Below, piece by piece: positions 29,701 through 37,008 of a DNA stretch of 64,000 nucleotides. The position numbers and the translations under genes are program-made. Source of the stretch: Actinacidiphila sp. DG2A-62 (GTDB lineage Bacteria; Actinomycetota; Actinomycetes; Streptomycetales; Streptomycetaceae); assembly GCF_035825295.1 (NCBI RefSeq), contig NZ_JAYMGI010000002.1, positions 1,364,001-1,428,000 of the forward strand, in the 5' to 3' direction. Below the pieces are notes generated by a model. It had not been told where the DNA came from and did not search any database. It worked only from the letters and a program-made list of their open reading frames with translations. How positions within the stretch are numbered: position 1 is the first letter of the stretch; every line of letters starts with the position of its first letter.

Positions 29701-30660
29701 CGCCTGCTCGGCGCTGATCGGCGAGAGCGTGATGCGCAGTTCGACGTCCTTGCCGGCCGCCGGGTCGAAGCCGAGGACCGCGCCGCTGTCCGTGCCGTCC
29801 TGCGCGGTCGCGTCGGTCAGCTTGCCGTCGTTGCCCCAGGTCTTGAGCGAGGTCACCGGGGCGTTGGTGGTGGCGGCGTAGTACAGCTGGTACGAGGCGC
29901 CGTTGAAGGAGCCGGCGATGAGGCCGGTGAGCGAGGTGGTGCCGTCGGCGAGGGTGGTCGCCTTCACGGTCGCGCGGGTGCGGCTGGTGTAGTTGTTCGC
30001 CAGGTCGAGGACCAGCTCGGGCGTGGCGCCCGCGGGGAAGCTGTAGCGCTCCAGCGCGGTGCGGGTGGTCGCGGCCATCTCGGCGTCGATCGTCCCCGGG
30101 CCCTGCGTGACCGCGGACGCGGTGCCGGACAGCGCGCCGAGGCCGGCCCGGTAGTAGCCGGGCGTCGCGATCTCGTCGTCGTGGCGGTAGGGGTGCGCGT
30201 AGGTGCTGGGCGCGGGCCGCTTGTCGTACGCCACCGAGGTGGGGACCACCAGCAGGTCGCCGCCGCCGCCCGAGCCGCCGACGCCGTCGAGGTCGGTGGC
30301 GGTGAACCCGGCGATGTGGGTCTCGTTGTAGTCGTAGCCCGAGTGGTTGCGGTTCGGCGTGGTCATCGGGTTGACCTTGGCGAGGCTGTGCGGGGCCTCG
30401 GCGCCGGGCAGGTCGTTGCCGTCGTCACCGGCCGTCGACACGAACGGGTCGACGAGCTTGGTGTAGTCCGTGCCGGACGAAGCGGGAGAGCCCGCGGGCG
30501 CGTCGGCGGCGGCGACGCCGGCGCCGGCGAGCGCGGCGGCGCCGAGCGCCCCGGCCAGCAGCGCGGCGAGCGCGGCGCGCAGCCGCCGGGACCGGCGGGC
30601 GGTTCTGCGAGGGATCGCGGGGGGTGGGGAAGCCACGGGGGCATGGGGTCTGATGGGCAC
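23701..30660 (-). CDS. secreted GH92 phosphomannosidase-like enzyme fused to a PAP2 phosphatase
   Basis: The 2319-residue protein starts at GTG 30660 behind GGAGAGG and has a signal peptide (hydrophobic core about 31-48). Approximate modules: GH92 65-800; FIVAR 960-1025; three CBM6/35-like sandwiches 1027-1165, 1173-1310 and 1315-1455; FIVAR-like repeats 1477-1600; two Fn3 1604-1785; PAP2-type acid phosphatase 1820-2150; cadherin-like domain 2180-2290; and a GKGSSH-repeat tail. GH92 keeps the catalytic base pair Asp717-x-Asp719 (DNDAGTMS). The general-acid motif EGNxWQY reads QGTLWQY, with Gln592 for Glu. As I recall, this substitution marks the Cellulosimicrobium GH92 that cleaves mannose-1-phospho-6-mannose caps. 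The phosphatase motifs are complete: Lys1943-x6-Arg-Pro, PSGH (1982-1985) and Arg2018-x5-His2024-x3-Asp2028. I infer sequential uncapping and dephosphorylation of yeast-type phosphomannan outside the cell. Confidence 0.88.
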   Translation of the reverse strand: MPIRPHAPVASPPPAIPRRTARRSRRLRAALAALLAGALGAAALAGAGVAAADAPAGSPASSGTDYTKLVDPFVSTAGDDGNDLPGAEAPHSLAKVNPMTTPNRNHSGYDYNETHIAGFTATDLDGVGGSGGGGDLLVVPTSVAYDKRPAPSTYAHPYRHDDEIATPGYYRAGLGALSGTASAVTQGPGTIDAEMAATTRTALERYSFPAGATPELVLDLANNYTSRTRATVKATTLADGTTSLTGLIAGSFNGASYQLYYAATTNAPVTSLKTWGNDGKLTDATAQDGTDSGAVLGFDPAAGKDVELRITLSPISAEQAVTDQRNEVGGLTFDQARARTKAEWNSTLGAVDVHASATSDPTQTLTKEFYTHLYRMYGLPVNATSTSGTYRGADGSVHRTNGFTYYDGWSTWDDFRKYSVEAYIDPATYRDMVQSLIELFADAHTAGKPLGSLTHSVPTVRWERSAVVIADALSKGYKNFDRLDEAYPALLSYTGYYTGAQLRQGYVSGDPGTTVQRGYDQWALSVIAGALGKQADAAKLRAQSTMAIDHLVKSGAWTAADGTEVGLLTPRATGGDWQAADYEKFEAAGLYQGTLWQYHWYDAYDMGGLIKAMGGAKAGKAAVEHMFGEDSAKNDGSTMLHSNANEIDLQAPYLFNYVGEPSLTQKWVRAIYTGTTWNRYIATGSTNEAPSSGGEFTPPVDTQVYKLAPNGFLPTMDNDAGTMSTMFVAAALGLFPVTAGSSQFQIGSPFFDSTTISYADGRRFTVKADGVSASTYYVQSATLDGARFDNTWLDYSQIIAGGTLDFTMGSKPSRWGAATKPAYSLDTDTGDGSGTGATGTVVTARPDTVATAANGRLDGSMKLTLSGPASFAARKGTSLTRTGAANVTGLPDGVTADLTVTGSRTATLSLTGTATVDARLGISFRDAAFAHGVRASTLSGAGVTATDPLTVSAAAVHRASLGTLVDQASLVRGGNYSDGSWTLFQSALQHARTALADTASGTGTLMAAQDALNAAIGALGIDEGGYAVLQAETPDQKDGPSLVSEAYYSDGDLGGVTEGAWERYGKLDFGGVAPKSISVRYANSQAPTAKPSSVDVHAGGADGPVVATVSLPGTGGWQFYTTVQAAVTDPAALLAASGATFVFHAPAGQQWVSNFDWYQFSPNAPSSQSSTTLATLTAANASATGDGSLPLKLSGGIFENVTDGAWAQWKATDLGDGADTLTVSYDKPQTRAASDSHIELHLGSKDGATRVDVPLDYTGSGWGTVATATVPLDPKVFTGVQDVYADFVSSTQSSAQPYVANVYALTLTQAPDAPVGFDATAWKANSGGGLKSEPAGWSDAGSATDLGGTYNGAWLDYGDIDFGSTPKNTLTLTYVNNSARCGADSAAQLYLDSYDTGNPGTPYATVPLPVTGSAWSSGGTTSLTLPKGITGTHDVHLRLVTTPDSSHPYGANLGRITFGHADTPPATDTSALRQAVDRYQGLSADAARYDTIDFGVFQRELATARALLTADGATQLEVDTQTRSLTLAANQLIPLPRLTLENLVTTASALENARYTDASWQAFTTALAQAKTALADDSAADAALTARYQALDHAVSALTTKPRTVPAAPDAVSATSSGSSVTVAWSAPADTGGSPVTGYRVTLGDGHQVAIADPGSRATTFTALPAGRSYTARVQAVNAVGASPQSAPTAPVVTAGGKPQKPAVTGVTTHGKQVRVDWRPAGDGGFPVIGWTVALDDGTIAHLPATADTALLTATGGGKAKGHTATVTAVTLAGTSDDAAAPADPSAASSGASAASAGATGTAAASDAGYTPSPFPAGTLDASYPSDSWPSTGDGSDYFEDLLSGIDDLHTDILGANTKVPVGTEPTAQNDLIALGINNAATQKEVDRAEVDATNSATVTMADGLGSRLGQIYSDALKNGRLPKTSALFGRVTQNLDTHDAAKDHYGYLRPYVRLGFVGDGGDVYESQDGSYSSLATSGSYPSGHTYGGYEAGTILATLLPELAPSILARTSEYGNNRIVLGFHYPLDVMGGRITGMATVAHRWADPDFAALLMQAHTEIENVLLQTCEEDGYGDTLAACSGDAYAGLSTAQDIDVYTRRLTYGFSQVGKAGQALKTPADAAALLITAFPNLTTEQRIEVLEQTATDSGYPLDLTADGGASWARINLAAAMAAHVVVGADGKVTVTNFGDATKASTADVDTVTVGGAAIDGFDPEVSTYVVDLPNNAKLPAVTAVPAVPGERVEVTDGSAVLTSSGHRFTARTIRVTSPNGQVSRTYTVGFVRTDHDRWPFGDDGKGSSHGKGSSHGKGSSPGKGNSHR
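23707..23778 (-). repeat. four 18-bp repeats encoding the GKGSSH tail
   Basis: Four tandem units of the GTGGGAGCTCCCCTTTCC type encode (G)KGSSHG near the C-terminus of the GH92-PAP2 protein. The basic, Ser/His-rich tail could help it bind cell wall or anionic glycan. Confidence 0.85.
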
Positions 30661-31160
30661 GGAACCTCTCCGGCGTCGCGGTGGCGCATGCGGGAACCGG
30701 TCCGCTAGACAACGTTGTCAATCGGACTGGCCCGCACAGGGTCAGACGGCAGTGGACACGCGGGAGTATCTCCCGGCGCGTTCACGGACGTCCACCATCA
30801 GACACGGAGAAGTCGTACGGAGGGCGAACGGGAATCGCACAGTCGGGGCGGGGCGCGTGCCGCGCGCGCTTGTGGGGGGCCACGGTGCGTGGGGGTCGGA
30901 CGTTGCGCCGGGCGCGGGCGGGTCTCGCAGGATGCGAGGGCTCGCCGTGACGCAGTGCCCGGCCTGGGGCGCGGCGTGACGCCCGAAGCGAGCGGGGCGG
31001 TCGGGGCACGCGGCGCGCCCGGCGCGAGTGGGACGCGGAGGGGCTTGCCACGTGCCGTGCGCAGGGCGGGCGGTGGAGGCCGACACGGCGTCGGCGCCGC
31101 GGCCTGGGCGGCACCCGGATTTCGCCGCCGCGGGAGGCGGCGACGGACCGCGCCGGACGG
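30661..31160. other. gene-less region upstream of the GH92-PAP2 gene
   Basis: These 500 bases hold the GH92-PAP2 promoter region next to its start, including a TTGACA (minus strand, 30717-30722) that overlaps the palindrome at 30708-30719. The remainder up to the dehydrogenase stop is GC-rich and shows no supported gene. Confidence 0.5.
30708..30719. promoter_or_regulatory. 12-bp palindromic operator before the GH92-PAP2 gene
   Basis: GACAACGTTGTC is a perfect palindrome 48 bases upstream of the GTG start and overlaps a TTGACA-like -35. A near copy (GACATCGTTGTC) precedes the GH3 gene. Both are flanked by TAG on one side. The pattern suits a LacI- or ROK-type repressor. Confidence 0.65.
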
Positions 31161-34004
31161 TCAGCCGCGCGGGAGGCGGGATGCGAGGAGTTCGGCGAGG
31201 TGGACGGACTCGCGGGTGGCGAGGTGGGCGAGTTGGGTGCGGCAGGAGAAGCCGTCGGCCAGGAGCAGGGTGCCGGCGGGCGCGGCGCGGACCGCGGGGA
31301 GCAGGGCGGTCTCGGCGACGGCGACGGAGATGTCGTAATGGCCTTGCTCGACGCCGAAGTTGCCGGCCAGGCCGCAGCAGCCGCCGACGGCGTGGAGGTC
31401 GGCGCCGGCCGCGCGCAGCAGGGCCGCATCGGCGTCCCAGCCCATCACGGCGTGGTGGTGGCAGTGGGGCTGGGCGAGGACGCGGACCCCGGTGAGGTCC
31501 GGCGGGGTCCAGCCGGGCGTGGCGGCGAGGAGTTCGGCCACCGTCCGCGTGGCGGCGGCGACCTGAGCCGCGCGCGGGTCGTCCGGCAGCAGGTCGGGCA
31601 GGTCGCCGCGGATCACCGCGGTGCAGGACGGCTCGACGCCGACGATCGGCCAGCCGGCCGCGAGCGCGGGCTCCAGCGCGTCGAGCGTCGCCGCCAACCT
31701 CCGCTTGGCCGCGTCGAGTTGGCCGGTGGAGATCCAGGTCAGGCCGCAGCACGCGGCGCGTTCGGTGAGGCGTACGCGGTAGCCCGCGTCCTCCAGCACC
31801 CGGACCGCCGCGTGCCCGGCGGCGGGCGTGAACCGGTCGGTGAAGGTGTCCGCCCACAGCAGCACGGTCGGCCGCGCGTCCGCGCCCGACGCCGACGCGA
31901 AGCCCCGGCGGAAGGTGCGCGGCGCGAAGCGCGGCAGCGGCCTGCGCGGGTCGATCCCGGCGACGCGCGCCAGCAGCGCGGCGACCGGCCGCACGCCCAG
32001 CAGCGCGTTGGCGAGCCGGGGCGCCGCGGAGGCCGCGCGGGCCCACAGTGGGAGGCGGCCCAGCGCGTAGTGGGCGCGCGGCCGCAGCCGGCGGCGGTAA
32101 CGCTGGTACAGCGCCTCGGTCTTGTAGGCCGCCATGTCGACGCCGGCGGGGCAGTCCGCGGCGCAGCCCTTGCACGCCAGGCACAGGTCGAGGGACTCGG
32201 CGACCTCGGGTGCGCGCCAACCGCCGTCGACCAGGCTGCCGTTGGCCAGTTCCTGGAGGACGCGGGCCCGGCCGCGGGTGGAGTCCTTCTCGTCGCGGGT
32301 GGCGAGGAAGGACGGGCACATGACGCCGCCGGTGGAGGTGGTGTCGGCGCGGCACTTGCCGACGCCGACGCAGCGGTGCACGGCGGTCGAGAAGTCGCCG
32401 CGGTCACGGGGGTAGGCGAGGGCGAGCGGGCCGAGCGGGGTCCTCGCGGCGGCGAGCCGCAGGTCGGCGTCGACCGGGCGGGGGCGCACCAGAATGCCGG
32501 GGTTCAGCAGGTCGTCGGGGTCGAAGAGCTGCTTGACGGCGCCGAACGCGGCGATGGCCGCGGGCGAGTACATGTGGTGCAGCAGCGCGCCGCGGGCGCG
32601 TCCGTCGCCGTGCTCGCCGGAGACCGATCCGCCGTGGCGCCCGGCGAGCTGTGCGGCGCGGTCGAGGAACTCGGCGAAGGCCGCGGGGCGTTCGGCGAGC
32701 GGGAAGTCGATCCGCACGTGCACGCAACCGTCGCCGAAGTGCCCGTACATCAGGCCGTCGAGCCCGAAGTCGACCATCAGGCGGCCGAGTTCGCGCAGGT
32801 AGGGGCCGAGGCGGCCGGGCGGCACCGCGGAGTCCTCCCAGCCGGGCCAGGCCGGTGCGCCGGCCGGGGTGCGGCCGCCGAGTCCGGCGCCGTCCTCGCG
32901 GATGCGCCACAGCGCGCGGGCGGCGGCGCCGGTGACCACCGCGGCGTCCAGGCAGCCGGCGTCGCGCGCCAGCGCCCGGGCCGCGGCGACCGCTTCCGGC
33001 TCGGTGTCGCCCACGGTCTCGGCGAACAGCCAGCCGCCGCCGGCCGGCAGCACGTCGGGCACCGCGGCCGCGCCGCGGCGTTGACGCAGGACGTCGACGA
33101 GCCGGGCGCTCATGCCTTCCAGCGCGACCGGCCGGTGCGGCAGCAGCGCGGGCACCGCGTCGGCCGCCGCGGGCATGTCGGCGTAGCCGAGGACGGCCAG
33201 CGCGGTGTGCCGCGGCGCGCGCACCAGCCGTACGGTCGCCCGCAGCAGCACCGCGAGCGTGCCTTCACTGCCGACCAGGAACTTCGCGGTGTCGCCGCCG
33301 TTCTCCGGCAGCAGGTGCTCCAGCGAGTAGCCGGACACCTGCCGGGTGAAGCGGCCGAACTCGGTGCGGATCAGGGCGAGTCGGTCCCTGACGAGGCGGT
33401 CGAGGCCGGCCAGCAGCGCGCCTTCGGGGCCGGCGCCGGACGCGGCGCCGCGCGGTGAGCGCCCGGCGGTGAAGCGGACGCCGCCGCCGGTCACCACGTC
33501 CAGCTCCACGGCGTTGTCGGCGGCGCGCCCGTACGCCAGCGCCCGGGCGCCGCACGCGTTGTTGCCCAGCGCGCCGCCGATCGTCGCCCGCGCGTGCGTC
33601 GAGGGGTCGGGGCCGAAGCGCAGGCCGTACGGCGCCGCGGCGGCGGTGACCGCGTCCAGTACGGCGCCGGGCTGCACCACGGCGGTGCGCGCGTCGGGGT
33701 CGACGGACAGCACGCGGCCCATGTGCCGGGAGAAGTCCAGCACGACGCCCTCCCCCACGGCGTTCCCGGCGATCGACGTGCCCGCGCCCCGGCTGGTCAG
33801 CGGCACGCCCGTGCGGCGGCACACCTCCAGCGCGGCGAGCACCTCGTCCGCGTCCCGCGGGAACACGACGGCCCGCGGCACGACGCGGTAGTTCGACGCG
33901 TCCGAGGAGTACTCCGCGCGGCGCCGCGTCCCGGCGTCGACGTCGCCGACGCCGGCTCTGCGCAGTTCTCGGGCCAGCCCGGTTTCTCGTGCACTCACGT
34001 CCAC
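31161..34004 (-). CDS. FAD-linked 2-hydroxyacid dehydrogenase fused to Fe-S/CCG domains
   Basis: The product is about 947 residues. The N-terminal half is a GlcD/VAO-type FAD oxidase: FAD-binding SRGAGTSIAGNAVGEG and PDPSTHARATIGG, with YGHFGDGCVHVRIDF in the cap domain. The C-terminal half is GlpC-like: ferredoxin-type cluster CLACKGCAADCP and two Cys-rich CCG motifs (ACCGLTW, GGCCGLAGNFG). This matches the large fused D-lactate or D-2-hydroxyglutarate dehydrogenases (YdiJ type), which pass electrons to the membrane quinone pool. The GTG at 34004 is six bases from GGGAGGAG; the ATG at 34010 abuts that site and is less likely. It appears monocistronic; the substrate is not determined by sequence. 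Confidence 0.85.
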   Translation of the reverse strand: MDVSARETGLARELRRAGVGDVDAGTRRRAEYSSDASNYRVVPRAVVFPRDADEVLAALEVCRRTGVPLTSRGAGTSIAGNAVGEGVVLDFSRHMGRVLSVDPDARTAVVQPGAVLDAVTAAAAPYGLRFGPDPSTHARATIGGALGNNACGARALAYGRAADNAVELDVVTGGGVRFTAGRSPRGAASGAGPEGALLAGLDRLVRDRLALIRTEFGRFTRQVSGYSLEHLLPENGGDTAKFLVGSEGTLAVLLRATVRLVRAPRHTALAVLGYADMPAAADAVPALLPHRPVALEGMSARLVDVLRQRRGAAAVPDVLPAGGGWLFAETVGDTEPEAVAAARALARDAGCLDAAVVTGAAARALWRIREDGAGLGGRTPAGAPAWPGWEDSAVPPGRLGPYLRELGRLMVDFGLDGLMYGHFGDGCVHVRIDFPLAERPAAFAEFLDRAAQLAGRHGGSVSGEHGDGRARGALLHHMYSPAAIAAFGAVKQLFDPDDLLNPGILVRPRPVDADLRLAAARTPLGPLALAYPRDRGDFSTAVHRCVGVGKCRADTTSTGGVMCPSFLATRDEKDSTRGRARVLQELANGSLVDGGWRAPEVAESLDLCLACKGCAADCPAGVDMAAYKTEALYQRYRRRLRPRAHYALGRLPLWARAASAAPRLANALLGVRPVAALLARVAGIDPRRPLPRFAPRTFRRGFASASGADARPTVLLWADTFTDRFTPAAGHAAVRVLEDAGYRVRLTERAACCGLTWISTGQLDAAKRRLAATLDALEPALAAGWPIVGVEPSCTAVIRGDLPDLLPDDPRAAQVAAATRTVAELLAATPGWTPPDLTGVRVLAQPHCHHHAVMGWDADAALLRAAGADLHAVGGCCGLAGNFGVEQGHYDISVAVAETALLPAVRAAPAGTLLLADGFSCRTQLAHLATRESVHLAELLASRLPRG

Positions 34005-34145
34005 GGTCATCTCCTCCCGCCGCCATCATCCGCCCCGGCCGCGCGGTGCCCGTACGACGCGCCGTCGTAACGGGTCCCGCGGCCTTCGGACCACCACCGG
34101 CCCTGTCCCACCGTGGCCGCTCGCGCCGCGAAGACCGGCCACCCA

Positions 34146-34386
34146 CCTGCCCCGAACAGCCCGTCCCCGTCCGCACCACCGTCGTGGCTCGTCGCGCAGT
34201 TCCCCGCGCCCCTGAAAAACCGGCATCCCGCCTGCCCCGAACAGTCCGTCGCCGTCCGCACCGCCATCGTGGCTCGTCGCGCAGTTCCCCGCGCCCCTGA
34301 AAAACCGGCATCCCGCCTGCCCCGAACAGTCCGTCCCCGTCCGCACCGCCGTCGTGGCTCGTCGCGCAGTTCCCCGCGCCCCTGAA
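34146..34386. repeat. 85-bp tandem repeat array, about 2.8 copies
   Basis: Units begin at 34146, 34231 and 34316 with exact 85-bp spacing. Each contains CAGTTCCCCGCGCCCCTGAA, a sequence scattered widely between genes in Streptomyces. The units differ at a few bases, and the third is cut short. Confidence 0.85.
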
Positions 34387-34597
34387 CTCGACGCTCAGCG
34401 CGTAGGCCGAACAGGAGCCCCGCGGCCCGGCAGGAACTCGACCCGCAGCGCACATGCCACCCGAGGGGGCGGTCCGGGGGTGTCCCCGCAGGACTTCGAA
34501 AACAACACCGGCGGAAAGCAGGCAACGAGACGAGTCACTTTCGAAGTCCGAGGAGTCACCCCCGGGACGACCCCGACCCGCAAACGCAACCCAGCGC

Positions 34598-34740
34598 ACC
34601 CGGCCAGGGCAACGCCCAGCGCCACCGCAGCACAGCCGCGCCCGGCCGGCCCAACGCCCAGCGCCACGGCAACGCAGCCGCGCCCGGCCGGCCCGGCGCC
34701 CGGCGCCATGCCGACGCAGCCGCGCCTGGGCAGGCACAGC
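34598..34740. repeat. 42-bp degenerate tandem repeats
   Basis: Units starting at 34598, 34640 and 34682, then a partial one, share GCCCGGCCGGCCC...CAGCGCCAC...GCAGCCGC. No coding role was found. Confidence 0.7.
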
Positions 34741-34748
34741 GCCAAGGG

Positions 34749-35432
34749 TTATGGGGGGCCGGGGCGGACGAGGCCGGTCTGGTAGGCGATGACGACGAGT
34801 TGCGCGCGGTCGCGGGCGCCGAGCTTGCTCATCGCGCGCTGCACGTGAGTGCGCACGGTGAGCGGACTGACCACCAACTCCCGCGCGATCTCCGCGTTCG
34901 ACCTGCCCTCGGCCGCCAGCGCCATCACCTCGCGCTCACGAGCGGTGACCGCGTCCAGCGCCCCGGGCGCGACCACCGCGTCCCCCGGCTCCGGCGTCGC
35001 GAGGTACCGCGTGATCAGCGCCCGCGTGGCCGCCGGCGACAGCAGCGCCTCGCCCGCCGCCACCGTGCGGATGCCGTCGAGCAGCCCGTCCGCGGTGACG
35101 TCCTTGCCGAGGAAGCCGCTCGCCCCGGCCCGCAGCGCCCGCGCCACGTACGCGTCGGTCTCGAACGTGGTGAGGATCAGCACCCGGGTGTCCGGCAGTC
35201 CGGGGTCGCCGCAGATCGCCTCGGTGGCCGCGAGGCCGTCGGCGCCGGGCATCCGGATGTCCATCAGAACCACGTCGGGGCGGTGTTCGCGGGCGAGCCG
35301 GACCGCCTCGTCGCCCTCCGCCGCCTCGCCCACCACCGTCATGTCGTCGTTGGCCTCGATCAGTATCCGGAACGTCGCCCGCAGCAGGGTCTGGTCGTCG
35401 GCGAGCAGCACGCGGATCGTCATCGGGTCCAT
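34749..35432 (-). CDS. NarL/LuxR-family response regulator
   Basis: The 227-residue protein has a receiver domain (residues 1-125: acidic ADDQ, phospho-acceptor Asp in VVLMDIRMPG, Lys in LGKDV) and a C-terminal LuxR helix-turn-helix (LTAREREVMALAAEGRSNAE). It is the partner of the histidine kinase encoded just upstream. ATG 35432 (MDPMTIRVLL) has AGGA at suitable spacing; ATG 35423 is also possible. It likely controls the adjacent MmpL exporter and kinase genes (inference). Confidence 0.9.
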   Translation of the reverse strand: MDPMTIRVLLADDQTLLRATFRILIEANDDMTVVGEAAEGDEAVRLAREHRPDVVLMDIRMPGADGLAATEAICGDPGLPDTRVLILTTFETDAYVARALRAGASGFLGKDVTADGLLDGIRTVAAGEALLSPAATRALITRYLATPEPGDAVVAPGALDAVTAREREVMALAAEGRSNAEIARELVVSPLTVRTHVQRAMSKLGARDRAQLVVIAYQTGLVRPGPP

Positions 35433-35492
35433 CCGGTCCTGGGGTTCGGGGTACGGAACAGGGGTCTGCGGGGCAGCACATACGGAGTCGGG

Positions 35493-35520
35493 GGCACGGA
35501 ATCGTCGGCACGGAATCGTC
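35493..35520. repeat. two tandem 14-bp repeats upstream of the response regulator
   Basis: GGCACGGAATCGTC occurs twice in direct contact, 61-88 bases before the response regulator start. It could be a regulator-binding site. Confidence 0.5.
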
Positions 35521-35652
35521 GGCGCGAACCCGGCGGCGAGGACCCGCCGCTGCGGACCCGCCGGCGCGGAACCCGGGCGCACGGGACACGATCGCACGCG
35601 CGCGGCGCGGCCGTGGACGGGAGCCGCACGAAGGCGCACGGCGCGACGCCCC

Positions 35653-36903
35653 TCACGGGTCCAGCGGCAGCTCCACGGTGACCGCGAACCCGCCCTCCGG
35701 TCGCGGCCCCGCGCGCAGCCGGCCGTTCGCGGCCTCGGCACGCTCCCGCATGCCGATCAGTCCGAACCCGCCGTGCGAGCGGAACCCGCCGGCGATCCCA
35801 CCGTCCGAGCCGGAGCCACCGTCCCCGGCGGAGGCGCGCGCGGACGGGCCGCCGCCCCGGCCCTCGTCGCTGACGGTCAGGACCAGCCGGTCGGCGCCGT
35901 ACACGAGCCGCACCCGCGCCGCGTCGACGCCCGCGTGCTTGGCGACGTTGGTCAGCGCCTCCTGCACGATGCGGTAGCCGGTCAGGTCGGCGACCGGCGG
36001 CAGCGGCCGGCGCGGGCCCTCGGCGGTGACCGTGACGCGCAGCCCCGCGGCGGCGAACGCGGCCACCAGGCCGGGCAGTCGGGCCAGCCCGGGAGCGGGT
36101 TCGAGCGGCGCGTCGGGGTCGGGGTCGGCGCCCGGCCGGGCGGGTTCGTCGGCGTCCTCGGGCCGGCGCAGCAGCCCGACCGCCGCCTTCAGCTCGCGCA
36201 GCGCCGCCGCGGTGGTGCGGGACAACTCGCCGAGCAGCGCCTCGGCCTCCCGCGGGCGGGCACGGGCGAGGTACGCGGCGGTGCCGGCCTGCGCGTTGGC
36301 CAGGGCGAGGTGGTGCGCGACCACGTCGTGCAGGTCGCGGGCGATGCGGACGCGCTCCTGTGCCACCCGGTGCCGCGCCTCCTCCTCACGGGTGCGCTCC
36401 GCCTCCTCCGCGCGGGCCCGTACCGCCTCCAGGTACGCCTGCCGACCGCGCACCGCCGCGCCGAGCACCAGCGGCAGCACCAGCCAGAAGACGGTGCCGA
36501 CCGTCGTGAGCTTCCAGGACTCGTGGTTGCGGTCGGACAGCAGGGCGGGCAGGACGACCACGGCGACCGCGGCGCCGCCGCACGCCCGGACGGCCCGCTG
36601 CGGGGAGCGCGCCGCCAGTTCGTAGAGCGCGACGACGAGCGGCAGCATCAGCAGCGGCGAGAGCAGGTAGCCGGCGGCCCCCAGCGTTCCGGTGCAGACC
36701 GCGGTGAGCAGGGTGACCGTGCCGGGCGCGCGCCGCCGCCACAGCAGCGCCAGGCAGGCGCCGGCCGCCGTCGCCGCGCCGCCCCACCAGCCGAGCGGAC
36801 CCTGCGCGTACTGCCGGGCGGTCGCCGCGTACAGCACGAGCAGCAGCGCCGACTCGACCAGGCGCGGGTGGAGGTCGGCGAACCGCCGCCAGCTGGGGGG
36901 CAT
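35653..36903 (-). CDS. sensor histidine kinase, HisKA_3 (NarX/DesK) type
   Basis: The 416-residue protein has an N-terminal half with about five membrane segments, a short coiled coil rich in Arg/Glu, the phospho-acceptor His in RIARDLHDVVAHHLA, and a C-terminal ATPase domain (ALTNVAKHA, SDEGRG, GFGLIGMRERA). It phosphorylates the NarL-type regulator encoded 220 bases downstream. GGAG lies six bases before ATG 36903. A variable Gly/Ser stretch interrupts the ATP-lid region. No extracellular sensing domain is apparent, so the signal may be membrane stress. Confidence 0.9.
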   Translation of the reverse strand: MPPSWRRFADLHPRLVESALLLVLYAATARQYAQGPLGWWGGAATAAGACLALLWRRRAPGTVTLLTAVCTGTLGAAGYLLSPLLMLPLVVALYELAARSPQRAVRACGGAAVAVVVLPALLSDRNHESWKLTTVGTVFWLVLPLVLGAAVRGRQAYLEAVRARAEEAERTREEEARHRVAQERVRIARDLHDVVAHHLALANAQAGTAAYLARARPREAEALLGELSRTTAAALRELKAAVGLLRRPEDADEPARPGADPDPDAPLEPAPGLARLPGLVAAFAAAGLRVTVTAEGPRRPLPPVADLTGYRIVQEALTNVAKHAGVDAARVRLVYGADRLVLTVSDEGRGGGPSARASAGDGGSGSDGGIAGGFRSHGGFGLIGMRERAEAANGRLRAGPRPEGGFAVTVELPLDP

Positions 36904-37008
36904 GGGTGTCTCCGCTACGGATTCCGGGTGCTCGGTCCAGGATGCCGGGTGCGCACCGCCCGCCCGCGGATCTCGGCGCGGCGGCGCGGGGCGCACCCGG
37001 GGCGGCGC

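Larger units (their letters stand above)
34005..34748. other. repeat-rich gene-less region
   Basis: No gene is supported in these 744 bases. They hold two separate tandem-repeat arrays and lie between the start of the dehydrogenase and the end of the response regulator. Confidence 0.6.

Noticed and set aside
23509..30708. A 2399-residue plus-strand open frame antisense to the GH92-PAP2 gene
   Set aside because: It mirrors the real gene's codon bias, is Arg/Gly/Val-rich with no domains, and lacks a ribosome site.
34146..34386. CRISPR-like repeats
   Set aside because: The units are contiguous 85-bp tandem copies with no unique spacers, and no cas gene is near.
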